Positions 1-11,371 of a stretch of DNA of 64,000 nucleotides are shown in pieces. The DNA lies in the NCBI GenBank assembly GCA_036872755.1, contig JAVHNS010000002.1, positions 3,286,001-3,350,000 on the forward strand, given 5' to 3'. Positions within the stretch are counted from its first letter, which is position 1. Each line of letters opens with the position of its first letter. This stretch comes from Orbilia blumenaviensis. Its lineage: Eukaryota; Ascomycota; Orbiliomycetes; Orbiliales; Orbiliaceae. Both the position numbers and the translations under genes were made by a program. The notes under the pieces are model-generated. The model was not told where the DNA came from and ran no database searches. It saw only the letters and a list, made by a program, of their open reading frames with translations.

Positions 1-1116
1 ATCGACGAAGCTTTGACGTAAAGCCCGATCCATATAAGCCCAACCATGGCCTTGCGGAGAGCCGGTCGTCCGCTTCTTGGAATTCGTCGCCGCTTTCGGA
101 TAACACCTTGCTTGTCGAGGACCTCGACGTCGAACATGGAAGTATCGAGCCATTTCTTGTATTCACTGAAATCGAAGGCAGGGCCGACCATAATTGAAGG
201 GAAAAATAGCTATGAGGAGCATGCTGGGTGAGTATTCTTACTTACACCTCAAAGTAAGGGGACTTTCCATACCACATATCCTGCATAATCTAACAAACTG
301 GGCATTTCGCGAATAGCACGATCTTGTTGAAGGGGTGTGAGTTCCTAAATGTATATCTCATGAGCATATGACCCTAACAGATCTAAAAAATACAGATATA
401 GCATACCGAATCTGGGAACTTGCCATCCCAAACGTTCCAGCAGAAGGCTGTCAACTGTCATGGTGCCGGTTATCAGTACGGTTCACGGCTCCATATTATT
501 TCATATACTAACTTTCATAACCAAGACCATTTGTACGCCTAGGAAAGACAAGCACATCAGTATCCTACCTATGTATAGCAAATCATAGGAGTATCCGTAC
601 CGGTGATATCAACAACGCTATCATCGCCCCTCCTCTGCCGAGCAATATGCGATATCGCCATGTGTCCCATAATGAATACAAACCCAATCCACGGCATCAG
701 TGGGCCCTTAATAAAAGCAGCTATCAGGTAAGCCCCAACAGAGCTGATCGCAACCGTTCGCACGCCATCCCATAAATCGTATACACCCAATAAGTAAAAC
801 AGGGATGTCCTACATCCGTCACAGCTCAGTATATTTCCAATATTATTTCTATAGTATGGTCTATATACCCTATCAAGAAGAGGTTCTTCGCAACCGGATT
901 GACATCGGGAAGACGCTTGAGGATTCCGGCGAGTGGGTAGGATAATAGGCACACGAATATTAATTTTACTACAGCACACCAGAGCTAGTTAGTAATGGAT
1001 ACGGCAAAACATATCAACTTTTCTTTAAAATCAGCAATTAACGGGTACGTAGTTGGGCGATTCCATACAGTAGTCCGGAGCGATCCCACCAGCATAACCG
1101 CTTAACGTTACAAACT
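1..1116 (-). CDS. ALE1: ALE1/LPT1-type MBOAT lysophospholipid acyltransferase, 5' part (cut by left edge)
   Basis: Membrane-bound O-acyltransferase that re-acylates lysophospholipids in the ER (Lands cycle). The family is named from the spliced product: LLSYPLAGILKRLPD, then YDLWDGVRT, MPWIGFVFIMGHM, VDITGVQMVLVMKLTAFCW and FFPSIMVGPAFDF, all in the family's order. Exons on the minus strand are about 1116-1069, 968-869, 809-601, 538-513 (a 26-nt microexon), 454-407, 344-273 and 209-1. Phases agree at all the later junctions. The first exon and start codon are not certain: no in-frame ATG precedes 1116, so a short upstream exon is likely. The C-terminal half, with the catalytic histidine, lies outside the window. 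It is divergent from VPS45. The family is sure; the 5' end is not. Confidence 0.85.
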
Positions 1117-2141
1117 CTGCAGACGTCTCGATTAGCCCTCGGCTCCTAACATTTTACCCTATAAACCGATATCATACGTTGGTGGATTATCTGAATCATT
1201 CTGGGTGGCCTTTAGATGTCAAAATTTCGATGTTCTTTTGTTTATTCTGGTTTTCGTAAGGGTCGGAGTGTAATTTGCCTGGTCTTTGATTCCCAGGTTC
1301 AGCTTCGCGCAATCATGGTATCTACACACCCACACAAAAACGGAGGCTCCAAAGTCAGGATTCGAACGGCTATCTTTTTATAAAACGGGATAGGTGTCCA
1401 TACCGAACAGCGACGTAGAATGAAAGTAAATCGGAAGGAGGTAAAAGTCGTGAGCAAGAGGGGCTCCTCCGTAAGGATTGGGGAAGTATCAAAGAAGGAA
1501 AAGAACGAATACAGTTCAAGGAAAGCCTGAGCGAACTATGATATAACCACGCCAGAAACAGGGCCCACAAGGTGGTGTACTGTGTATACAAAGCTAACAC
1601 TGCTGGGCAAGGGAAATGACAGGATTTGGCTGTCATGCAGCACAGGAATGGGAGACCTGCAGCTGCCCATCCATCCATCCAGCCAGCCATAGGAGCCATG
1701 GCCATGTGCCCCGCCTTTTGTTGGGGCAGCCCGGGGCAGCCTCCGAGACAGCATCTGAGACACTACGGGTTATTATCTCCCGGTAATCAGATCAATCAGT
1801 TGGAACGCTCCCGGTTAATCAGATCAGATCAGATAGTTGGATGTCATCTCCCCGGTGATTCCTCGGTATCTCCGGACCTGATGCCCCTGCAGCCGTGTGA
1901 CGTTTACGTATTGGATGGAGAGCAGCTCCCAGGCAGAGGCCCTCTTCCCCCATAATCGATAATCCGCCTCTCTCTCTCGTGCGCGCAACCGTACCCCAAA
2001 ACACCAACTTCCCTCCCTGAGCAGCGTCATCAGCTTCAGCGTCCCCAGCTTCAACATCTGCACAAAACTGTCGCCAGTTACCGTACTCCGCCCCTATCCC
2101 TCCCACGCGTGATCCTAGCGACTTTCCGAGCTTCTCAAAAG
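1117..2141. promoter_or_regulatory. Divergent intergenic region ALE1 / VPS45
   Basis: About 1 kb between two divergently transcribed genes, so it must hold both promoters and 5' leaders. Open frames here (about 1370-2106, both strands) overlap each other in several frames and match nothing I recognise. A cluster of GATCAGATC-like repeats lies at about 1788-1834. No RNA gene is visible. Confidence 0.5.
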
Positions 2142-4347
2142 ATGGACATCATTGCGGCTGTATCGACATATGTAACTAGGATAATCACAGATGGCGCGAC
2201 ATCGACACCGAACACCGGTGCGACCGGGAAGATGAAGATCTTGCTGCTGGACTCGGAAACAGTAGGTGAAGAGTCCACTATTATTTGTTTTTCATATGTA
2301 CTTTAGTTTGGTAGCTTACCAGATATTTGAATTGTCTAGATGCCAATAATGTCAACGGCGACTTCGCAGTCTACCCTGCTTCAGCATGAGGTCTTCCTGA
2401 TAGAGTACATCTCTCCAACTATTCTTGTTATACTAGACCGAGCGACTTCTAATTGGCCAATAGTCGTCTCGAAAATGTCAACCGCGAGAAAATGCGACAC
2501 TTAAAATGCCTCTGCTTCGTCCGTCCGTCCCCTGACTCGATACAGCTTCTGGTTGAGGAACTACGAGACCCGAAATATAGCGAATACATGTTATGTATGA
2601 TCACACGGCGATTGGATTACCAGGCAGCGACAACCTAATAGCTAATGGAGCCACAGACTTTAGTAACATCGTCAAGAAGAGCTCGCTCGAACGCCTCGCC
2701 GAAGCAGATGACCACGAGGTTGTAAAGTCGGTCCAGGAAGTCTTCGCTGACTACCTCGTTATAAACCCGGATTTATACGCTCTCAAGGACAGTGCCCTGA
2801 ACGGATTGAGGATATGGTCGCAGTCGCCAGATCAGTGGAATCCCGATGCCCTAATTCGAGCGACAGAAGGGGTTTTGGCTTCACTGTTGACGCTCAAGAA
2901 GAAGCCGTTGATACGGTACGCTCGAAATAGTTTGATGGCTAAAAAGATGGCTACAGAGTTGACGGTAAGATTTACCTTTCTAAAAAGGGGTAAACGTCTA
3001 TAAAGGATATAATTCATCTTAAATCTAGTTCCAAATGACACAAGAAACCCAACTATTCGATTTCCGAAAAACTGACACCCCACCGATACTTCTCATTCTC
3101 GATCGAAGGAACGATCCTATCACCCCCCTGCTATCCCAATGGACATATCAGGCTATGGTACACGAGCTCCTAGGCATCGAAAATGGCAGAGTCGACTTGA
3201 GTGATGTACCCGACACCCGTCCCGAACATAAGGAAATAGTCCTCTCAGCCGACCAAGACCCGTTCTTTAAGAAAAACATGTATGTCAACTTTGGCGATCT
3301 GGGCAGCAACATCAAGGAATATGTCGACCAATATCAAGCCAAGACGAATTCTAGTAAGAATCTCGAGAGTATAGCCGATATGAAGCGATTTGTGGAGGAA
3401 TACCCGGAATTCAGGCGGTTGTCTGGAAATGTTAGCAAGCATGTCAATCTGGTATCTGAGCTAAGTCGGCGAGTTGAGAAGGAAAGTCTCTTGGAGGTAT
3501 CGGAGTTGGAGCAGAGTTTTGCATGCCAGGACAACCACAATGCAGATTTGAAGGTATTTACCCTCTTCAACTGTAATGTATCGAGATATAGAACTAACTT
3601 GTCTCTTCTATTAGACTTTACAAAAGCTTCTACAGTCTGCAATACCTCCAGAGAACAAGGTACGGTTGGTGGCGCTCTACAGCATAAGATACGAGAAGCA
3701 CCCCAACAATGCGCTGCCCGTTCTTATGGACTTGCTACAGGTTGGCGGTGTGAGCTCCACAGACTGTAATGTACGTATTATCAACATGTGCCGAGATGTG
3801 GATTTATTCTAACAGATCTCAGAGCGTCCGAAACCTCATCACCTTCTACCATTCCCTCAAGTCCCAAGAGGATATCTTTGAGGCCTCTGATATTTTCTCA
3901 CTAGCCAGTCGAAGCCTCAAGGGCTTGAAGGGCGTGGAGAACATCTATACACAACATACACCACGAATGGGCCAGACTTTAGGAAGCTTGATCAAAGGAA
4001 GGTTGAGCCTACAGTCTTACCCCTTCATGGAAGGTGGCGGGACGACGAAGGACAAGCCACAAGATATAATCGTATTCATGGTGGGCGGCGCGACCTATGA
4101 AGAAGCCAGGTTGATCGCTCAGGTCAATGCCTCGACGCCAGGAGTTAGGATTGTATTGGGCGGGACGAGTATGCTGAACAGCGATTCATTTATTAAGGTA
4201 ATTACCATCCTAATAACATCAGTTGCCCAGCTCTAAACTGACAATCTATCCAAATTATAGACAGCAAACGAAGCGACAGCAATGTGGCCCATATCGGCCC
4301 CTACAAATGCGAGTGGAAGACTGAGGAGGGAGATTGGTGCTATTTAA
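2142..4347 (+). CDS. VPS45: Vacuolar sorting protein VPS45 (Sec1/Munc18 family)
   Basis: SM protein that binds the syntaxin Tlg2 and promotes SNARE assembly in Golgi-to-endosome/vacuole traffic. The spliced protein is 588 aa, the usual length. Diagnostic stretches are MKILLLDSETMPI near the N-terminus, NREKMRHLKCLCFVRPS, SNIVKKSSLERLAEADDHE, LLILDRRNDPITPLLSQWTYQ, RYEKHPNNALP and PQDIIVFMVGGATYEEA. Exons: 2142-2261, 2340-2404, 2464-2594, 2657-2964, 3029-3553, 3615-3770, 3823-4197, 4261-4347. The lengths sum to 1767 and all junctions are GT/AG. The start is the first ATG, opening MDIIAAVSTYVTRII, as in orthologues. GET4 follows on the same strand. Confidence 0.95.
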
Positions 4348-4723
4348 AGTAGCTTGACTTGATTCGACTGACTTGGATTGCATTGTATTTGGTTGTGCTA
4401 CAGCAAGGATTCGATTCATCAGCGATGCTGTGCGAATGTATTCTTAATACTTCTTTTCGGGTGCCATTGGAAGTGGAGTTTTTGGCGTCTTCATAGAATC
4501 CATTTGTATTGATATATCCATTGTCGAGTCCCCAGTTCACAAAATCTTTAAATTTATAGGTTATGTCTAGCTTTGTAGTATGCATCGGTGGCTGAGCTGG
4601 ACCGTGGCTTGGCAGCTCCGTTCATCTCCCTTCTAGCTTCCCAATGACGCCCCAATTTAAACATCCCACCTTTATCCAACGCACCTCCCCGCATCGTCAT
4701 CATTCATATCATCGCCATCCATC
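4348..4723. other. Intergenic VPS45-GET4
   Basis: 376 nt holding the VPS45 3' UTR and the GET4 promoter. A short minus-strand open frame (4340-4585) lies here, but no gene is supported. Confidence 0.5.
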
Positions 4724-5909
4724 ATGGCAGGCCGTATCGAAAAGACCATCGCCCGGCTGAAGCAACGGTATCTCTTCCTTCCCATATATATACGCTCACA
4801 AAACCCACCAAGTCCCACACATACCTAGTAGTAAACAAAAGCTAACCTCTAAGGAAAAACCCGGCGGCAGAATCGAAGAAGGCCAACACTACGAAGCCCA
4901 CCAACAACTCCGTGTCGTCTCCGCGCGGTATATAAAATCCTCGAACCCACAGTCCGCGATCGATATCCTATCCTCGGGCGCTCAGTCCCTACTTCAAGCC
5001 TCACAATACGCCTCAGGCGGTGATTTAACCCTCACACTTCTCGAAGTCTACTCCAACTCGTCCATTCCCTGCGACTCTGTGTCCAAGGGTCGCCTGTACA
5101 CCCTTCTATCCCTCATCCCGGAATCAGAACCTACAAGGAAGAAAATTATAAACTCCGCTGTCCTCTGGAGCTCTAAGAATTCAGAGTACGAAAGCGGTGA
5201 TCCAGAGCTGCACCACTTCGCTGGCTCGTTATACGCCAAGGAGCACGAGCCTTACGACGCTGAAAAGCATTTGCTGCTGGGTACTAAGGATAGCTGTACT
5301 GTCCTTACAAACCTGTTGTATACATGGTACCTACAGGATGAGCCTTCTACGGCGCCGTTATACGTTTCAAGAGCCGTGTTATGTTACTTGTTGATCGGGA
5401 ATGTGAGGGAGTCGGTTGCAGCGCTTGATTTGTTTACTAGTCGGCTGCTGGAGGATAACAAGGGAGGAAAATTGGCAGTTCAGAGCGTGGAGACAAATGC
5501 TCTAGATGCACGGATATTCCCGGCATTGCCGCTTATGAACTTTTTAAGATTGTTGGTGCTGGCGGTGACGAGGGGTAAAGGTGGGGCAGATGTCTTCAGA
5601 GGGTTGAGGGCGCAGTACCAAAGTCTTCTAGGTGAAGTTGGAGGGTGGGATGAGGTATGTTCAATTTTACCCTAAATACAGACCTTCTAGGTAGTAGTTG
5701 GGGATACTGATAGGTGATGATGTACGGAATAGGCGCTTGAACAGATCGGAGAAATGTACTTTGGGATCCAAGTTCCCAGGCAAAGGAACTTCATGGCTGA
5801 TATGATGAGTTCGCTATTTGGAGGTGCGCCTGGAGCTAGCGCCGGCGGGGCAAGCAAGCGCCCACAGGTTGGGGCGCCGAAACCTCCGCCTGCAGTCGAA
5901 CTTGATTGA
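4724..5909 (+). CDS. GET4: GET4, cytosolic factor of tail-anchored protein insertion
   Basis: Get4 is an alpha-solenoid that pairs with Get5/Mdy2 and hands tail-anchored substrates from Sgt2 to Get3. The 334-aa product carries the family pattern: MAGRIEKTIARLKQR, then EEGQHYEAHQQLRVVSARYIK, GDPELHHFAGSLYAKE, and the C-terminal ALEQIGEMYFGIQVPRQRNF before a Gly/Ala/Pro-rich tail. Exons: 4724-4767, 4871-5654, 5733-5909. The first exon is only 44 nt, so gene finders may start the gene too late. Helix-rich sequence continues to about residue 290. The first ATG is in good context. Confidence 0.94.
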
Positions 5910-6327
5910 TTTGGTAATGTAAAGGACATACATGGGGTCATTATGTAATAATCGACAATGTGGTAATATGATACATAATAATCTGACGCTTATTGAACGA
6001 GGTAGAGAAGTGGAAGGTATCCGATGTAAAAGCGACAAGGAAAGCAAGGCGCTAAAAGCAAGACGGTAATCTTGGAATGCTAATTGAGAAAAATCGTGAA
6101 AAGGATAACCCAGGGGAATAACTTGCGCAGAATTGCAAGAATAAGGAAAACTCCAGACTAGAAAAAACATAGACACAGCGATAATAACCCATTCGTGTAA
6201 ACAGACTCCATGTATTTCCCCATAGTCCAATTGCATAATCGAGATAGCCGTCCGGAGTCCCAGATAAATCTGGTGGTGAAAAAAAAGAGAGAGAGAAATA
6301 AATGTATGGAAGCAACAATTTTTGAAT
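5910..6327. other. Convergent intergenic region GET4 / His-rich gene
   Basis: AT-rich 3' flanks of two converging genes. Overlapping open frames on the minus strand (5814-6407) look like chance. Nothing else is seen. Confidence 0.5.
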
Positions 6328-7016
6328 TCACCGATGATACAACTGCTTCTTATAGCGAGCTGGATTCGGATCCTCCTCAGCCTCATACATCCAAGCGTCG
6401 TCAGCAAGCGAAGCGACTCGCTGCTTATTCAATGCCTTCACAGCTTCGATATCTAATCGCTGGCGAGGTCGTTCGTTATCCTGTGAAGAGTATCGAGAGC
6501 CGAAGTTGACTGATTCGCCGAGGTGAGGTTCAGAGTATCCTTCTATATAAACAATAATGCCACCATTAGCAACGAACGACCGTACCATGTTTTCAGAGAA
6601 TAGAAGCAGTGTAAAATACCATTCAAATGCTCAAATAACTCTGGCATAATAATCCTTAGCATGCGATGCGGGATCTCGAAATTATCGCCATACCCGCCAT
6701 TAGCATCACGGACGATTGCTTCGTTATCAGTAACCGCATTGTCGCCATCATCGTCGAAGAAAGGCGTAGGACCTTCTCGCGCTCGTTCACGGTGGGTATG
6801 ATGATGGTGATGGTGGTGATGGTGATGATGATGACCACCACCGCCACCGCCACCACCGCCATGGTGGGCATCCAGCTGACTGACACCTCGACGATTTGTA
6901 GCGATCTGAGCAGTCGGTGTGACGGTTGGATGGGCCTGTGTGTGACGGTCGGTGGAGTAGTCTAGCATGTTCGCTGAGTTGGAGCGGGAGTGCCCACTAC
7001 GAAAGCGACGCTCCAT
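6328..7016 (-). CDS. Conserved-looking protein of unknown function with His and Gly runs
   Basis: 203 aa in two exons, 7016-6620 and 6542-6328. The junction (AAT G / AA GGA, GTATTT donor, TATATAG acceptor) keeps the frame. The N-terminal half is low complexity: a run of nine Gly directly followed by twelve His at about residues 53-73, then an acidic stretch FFDDDGDN. The C-terminal half is not repetitive (MLRIIMPELFEHLNEGY, then DIEAVKALNKQRVASLADDAW, ending KKQLYHR). It has the look of a conserved helical domain, but I cannot name the family. There is no signal peptide or membrane helix. The start MERRFRSGHSR lies 366 nt from the divergent RAI1 start, so the two probably share a promoter. 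Confidence 0.7.
6787..6861. repeat. CAT/CAC and CCG/CCA triplet tracts (His and Gly runs)
   Basis: Imperfect GTG/ATG and CCACCG triplets in the plus strand encode, on the minus strand, the poly-His and poly-Gly runs of the gene at 6328-7016. Mixed codons (CAT and CAC) suggest the runs are not a very recent pure expansion. Confidence 0.85.
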
Positions 7017-7381
7017 TGTGAAGTAGTGATGATGCTATCGATATAGCAATAGTGATAGTGTTGATAGAGGAAAGAAAGAAGGAAATAATAAAAATAATAA
7101 AAATAAAAAATAACGTCTCGTCCAGTTCTAGATCTTAAGAATGAGATGAGGGTACGGAACAGGGGTAATATAAATTGAAATCGAAGTTGCGCCCGCCGCG
7201 GTGTGGCATTTAACACGGGAAACGCGTTGTCGCACTGGCTCGTGTAAACATCGGATATCCATTCCATGTATCCAGTCCAATTGAATCCATCTTCGTCGCA
7301 CTTTCGTTTCCTGCCACTCTATATAGACCTGGGGTTTTAAATAAGAAAGAGACGATATCTGTTAGCGCGCTCGAAGGAGCA
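7017..7381. promoter_or_regulatory. Bidirectional promoter region, His-rich gene / RAI1
   Basis: 365 nt separate two divergent start codons. An A-rich tract (about 7081-7112) lies near the minus-strand gene, and TATATAGACC (about 7319) lies some 60 nt upstream of the RAI1 ATG. Confidence 0.5.
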
Positions 7382-9116
7382 ATGCAGGCCTTCGACGTCA
7401 CAAACTACGCGACCAGATTCGCGGGGAAGAGTAGCGCTATTAAAAGGCCCAGGGTATGCATATATCTCTATCGATCTGCCTGGTGTGGACCTCAAATGAT
7501 AAAATAAGGTTGAAGCACTTACAGCTTATACGTAAACTCAAATTTCCACAGGAAATCACATATTTCTCATACGACGATAACCATGCCATAAAACACGATG
7601 AGTCGTCTCTACGATATTATTACACTCCGGATTTAAATGTGGACTTAGGTCAGGGATATAATACATTCGTGAAGCATGATGATTCGGTTGATGAGCACTT
7701 GGACAGTTTGCTAGATGCGCTGGTTGAACTAGAGAAGAAAGAAGGGAAATGTTCGACTGAGGGCGTCCACTTTGTGACCTGGAGAGGGATGATGACCAAG
7801 GTGTGTACCTCAGTCATATTATAATTTTATGTAAAATTCTAATTTGCTAATATAATAAAAACGAGTAGATAATGACAGTGCCATATCTGGAGGACGGGTA
7901 GCTTTTCCTTACCCCCCTGGTATCGGCAATGCAAATTTTTAAAAACTAAATGGGAAACTCCAGCTTTGAAATGAACGCTGTCTTTCACGAAGTCAGTTCT
8001 CTCCTGTTCCGGATCGTACCAAAGAAGAAAAGAACAAGTTACTGAAAATATAATTTTAGGGAACAATGTAAGGTCGATTGAAGTCTGCTTTGAGGAGATG
8101 TCTTGCTCATACTTCTTTATAGATATATCGAAGAGAACAATCTATACAAGCAGGCCACGAGAGGGTTCCAGGATGAAAGGGGGGCTAGGATGTCATTCTG
8201 GGGTATGTTTACGGAATACCTAAACTCGCATACCCTGGGTGATAAGTGCTAATACCAACTGATGTAAGGGTACAAATTCGAGACTCTGTCAACGCTCTCC
8301 AGGCCCTGGGGTGAAGCTACGAGAGAAGAGATTGAAGGCCGCAGAAATGAGATTGTGAGCAATAAAGCTCAATACTGCAGTACGTTTAGCATGACTTCTT
8401 GGTTAACCATCTCTGGAGAAACCTAGGATGGCAAATTAATACAATCGATAGGTATTGTTCAAACAGGGTTTGGCGATAACGGACTAATAATCGCTGGAGA
8501 AGTCGATGCAAGTAAGCTATGCTACTGATTCGCATATTTGCATTCACACCAGTCATCCAAACCACTCACACCAATCTTATGTATAGTCTGGGACTGTCGT
8601 CCAATGAACCCCGCCAATCCAATCCACTACGTAGAACTAAAAACCAGCCGCCAAATCACCTCTACCAATCAACAAATCAATTTCGAAAAAAAGCTGCAAC
8701 GCTTCTGGGCCCAATCTTTCCTCCTAGGTGTCCCTAAAATCATTATAGGGCTCAGAGACGACTACGGAACCCTGAAGAATATTGAAATTAAAGAAACACA
8801 AGGCATTCCGGTTGACATTCGGAAAGCACATGTTGCACAAGGGCTCGGCCCGCCTCCTTGGAATGGTAATGTGGCTATTAACTTCACTACTGCATTCCTA
8901 GAATGGCTGAAAGGGATCCTTGCGGGGAAGGAAGGGGTATGGAGAATAAAATATCAGCAGAGAGGTGGTCAGATCGAAGTCTTCCAAGTCGAGGAATCCG
9001 GTTATGCCGGCGTGCTTACGGACCGATTTCTAGCCTGGAGAAGCGAGCTCAAGATTAAATCCCGACCGGCATCATCTCATGAATCTGGTCTGGAAACTAG
9101 TGAGGGCGGTGTGTGA
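7382..9116 (+). CDS. RAI1: RAI1/DXO-type decapping nuclease
   Basis: Rai1 removes incomplete or non-canonical 5' caps and supports the nuclear 5'-3' exonuclease Rat1. The 388-aa product shows EITYFSYDDNHAI, SLRYYYTPDLNVDL, FVTWRGMMTKIM, GARMSFWGYKFETLS, AQYCSIVQTGFGD, and the metal-binding motifs GEVDAIWD (about 208-215) and ELKTS (about 229-233) of the DXO active site. Exons: 7382-7453, 7552-7800, 7869-7897, 7964-7991, 8060-8067, 8123-8202, 8269-8379, 8452-8511, 8587-9116. Exon 5 is only 8 nt (GGAACAAT). With it the frame reads FHE-GTIYIEEN, as expected; without it the frame breaks. The donor after exon 4 is GTCAGT. Lengths sum to 1167. Confidence 0.93.
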
Positions 9117-9532
9117 AGCCGTGACAAATATTATATATCCTTATCCCCCAGTTCCCTTCATTACTGCCCCGTTCGGCTGTATTGCATAGCGCTGTACGTA
9201 TTGCATCTGATGACTCAAGCTAGCTTAGCTTAGAAAGGCTTCTAATTTTTAATGGTGAACAACCGCCCTTTTCCGCATTCCGTATTAGAAGTACGTATAT
9301 AAACCTGTGAGACTATATAAAGCCCCTCCCAGTTTTCGTATTTTAAATGTTTCTGTTTCTGTTTCAATCACAATTTATCGATCCTCTTTTCATCATCCTC
9401 TTTTGCATCAATTCTTGGTCAGGCCGACATAGTTCGCGAAAACTTGCCACGATACCAAAATCCAACAGCTGCATCTTTTTTTTCGGTGTTGTAAGCGGCG
9501 TCAGAGTAACCCCACTGACCACCTCCCCCACC
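9117..9532. promoter_or_regulatory. RAI1 3' flank and CDC123 promoter/leader
   Basis: Between tandem genes. A TATATAAA-like box lies at 9313-9320, about 215 nt before the CDC123 ATG, followed by a pyrimidine-rich leader with an open frame from 9347 that runs in frame into CDC123. I place the start at 9533 because it sits in CCACCATGG context. Confidence 0.5.
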
Positions 9533-10414
9533 ATGGCTACTGCGTCCACCACTCTTCCCTCTGCCCACGAGGAGAAGACTATCAATGATTTCCCACTTCC
9601 TACTCGTCAGGCCATTGTAAACTGTGGGTATCCGGAATGGCATAAGAAGTATCGGAGCATCACCGGTAAGGCCAGAGTTATTCCATTGACCGCCGGGTTC
9701 ATCGAATACTTGAAGGCCGACGGGATCATTCTTCCACCCGACACCCCGTAAGCTATTATCCCTCTATTCTCATGACCTTTAGGCCCTCTCGTTAGAAATA
9801 CCAATACCTAACAACAAGATGTACCAGTGTCGTTCCAATCAGTGACAGAGATTCCGGTGTCTTCTCGGTCTCAAACACTGATGACTCAGACGATGACGAT
9901 GATGAAGATGGCGAGAATCCCGCCCAAAACTTCCCAGAAGTTCACGCTGCCATCATCAACGCCATCGCCGAGCTCGGCGGTTCCGTTTATCCAAAGCTGA
10001 ACTGGTCGGCTCCCAAAGACGCTGCCTTCATGCTTGGAAACACTCTTAAATGCAGCTCTCCATCCGATGTTTATCTTCTCTTGAAATCCTCAAATTTCAT
10101 CACTCATGACTTGGAACATGCTTTTGATGAAACTATTGATACACCAGACGAAAATGGTAAAATTCTTCAGCTGTCTGATGTCGAATACGCTCTTGTTCTT
10201 CGCAAATGGGTCGACGTTATAACATCCGTCGAATTTCGATGCTTTGTCAAGGAGCGTAAAATCGTGGCAATCACGCAGAGGGATCTCAACCACTATGACT
10301 TCTTGGAAACTGAAAAGGTCGAATTCTTGGCACTCATCCAGGAGTTCTTCTCCAGGCATCTGGAGAAGACTTTCCCTGAGGCTGACTGTAAGGTTTTTTC
10401 CTCTTCACACCCAG

Positions 10415-10445
<31 letters not shown>

Positions 10446-10916
10446 CCTTTACCACAAAGACAGCGGAAGACAAAGATGTGATTGGCTAAAACACAACCAA
10501 AAATAGTCGTCTTCGATGTCTACATCCCCAAGACCCTGCTCACCGAGTCACGTGTCTGGTTGGTAGATATCAACCCATATGCTCCAAAGACCGACACTTT
10601 GACATTCGCCTGGAAGGAGATCCTTAACATCGATCCCTCGGTTCCAGGTTTCAAACCAGAGTTTCGAATCATCAAAAAGAACGACCCAGAAGCCTATGGC
10701 TTCGCTCAACCGTATTCCGCCCACAAGTTGCCGAGAGAAGTCGTCGATGCAGCTGCTGGTGGCGCTGAAACGATGTTGCAGTTCAAGAATGATTGGAGAC
10801 ACATTATTGAAGGGTTGGGAGGAACTGGAATTAACGACACCAGTGACGACGATGACGAAGATGAAAAGGACGATAATGGGGAGAAAGAGGATGGTGTTGG
10901 GAAGGCTAAAGGCTGA
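9533..10916 (+). CDS. CDC123: CDC123/D123, eIF2 assembly factor
   Basis: Cdc123 is an ATP-grasp-like cytosolic protein that helps load eIF2gamma onto eIF2alpha/beta. The 394-aa product shows FPLPTRQAIVNCGYPEWH at the N-terminus, GGSVYPKLNWSAPKDAAFM, the core EFRCFVKERKIVAITQRD, and DFVFDVYIP followed by VWLVDINPYAPKTD. All are family hallmarks, including residues of the nucleotide pocket. An acidic Asp-rich linker lies at about 112-120 and a second acidic tail closes the protein. Exons: 9533-9747, 9828-10387, 10507-10916. Intron 2 holds a 29-nt T run. The open frame extends upstream in the leader, but ATG 9533 has the best context and gives the expected N-terminus. It is convergent with FCF2. 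Confidence 0.95.
10417..10445 (+). repeat. Poly(T) tract, 29 nt, in CDC123 intron 2
   Basis: Uninterrupted T run inside the second CDC123 intron, between the GTAAGG donor and the AATAG acceptor at 10506. Likely length-variable between strains. Confidence 0.9.
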
Positions 10917-11371
10917 GAGATAACGCTATATCTTCCTCCTACCCTGTTGGTGAAGTCGACGTGAACGGGTATGGATTTTGCTTTAAGTTTGGGATTACTT
11001 GATGTATGGGATTGCTTTTATCTATTTTCTGGTAGAGTGCAGGCGTTCTTGTATTTTGGGCTTTTCTCTGTCAATCTTGGAACACTACTTTGCTACGGAT
11101 TCTTGAGGTAACTCCTCCGAATTCGCAAAAGGATGTATCCCTCATCATGATAGAGGCATCGTTTCATTCTTATTCTCTTTTTGTCTTCATTCATTCTTTC
11201 GATAATATTGTACACTAAAGAAAAGCATCCGATGTAGAGGGGTATCATGGCGTTTGCAAAGACACAAGGCTAATATTACACGACTTTTTCTTTTCTTCCA
11301 ACGATGCCACTAATGCAGATATGATCACGTATCACTGTCATTAAAGATTAGTATTTTTTTGTTTTGGATCC
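10917..11371. terminator. Convergent 3' flanks of CDC123 and FCF2
   Basis: 455 nt between two converging genes. It holds both polyadenylation regions. AT-rich stretches are present but no specific signal stands out. Confidence 0.4.

Noticed and set aside
1340..1375. GGATTCGAACG resembling a tRNA T-loop on the minus strand
   Set aside because: The flanking bases do not form a 5-bp T-stem and no anticodon or D-arm or acceptor pairing is found nearby.
1370..2106. Overlapping ORFs of 75-111 aa on both strands
   Set aside because: They overlap in several frames, carry no domain and lie in the ALE1/VPS45 promoter region.
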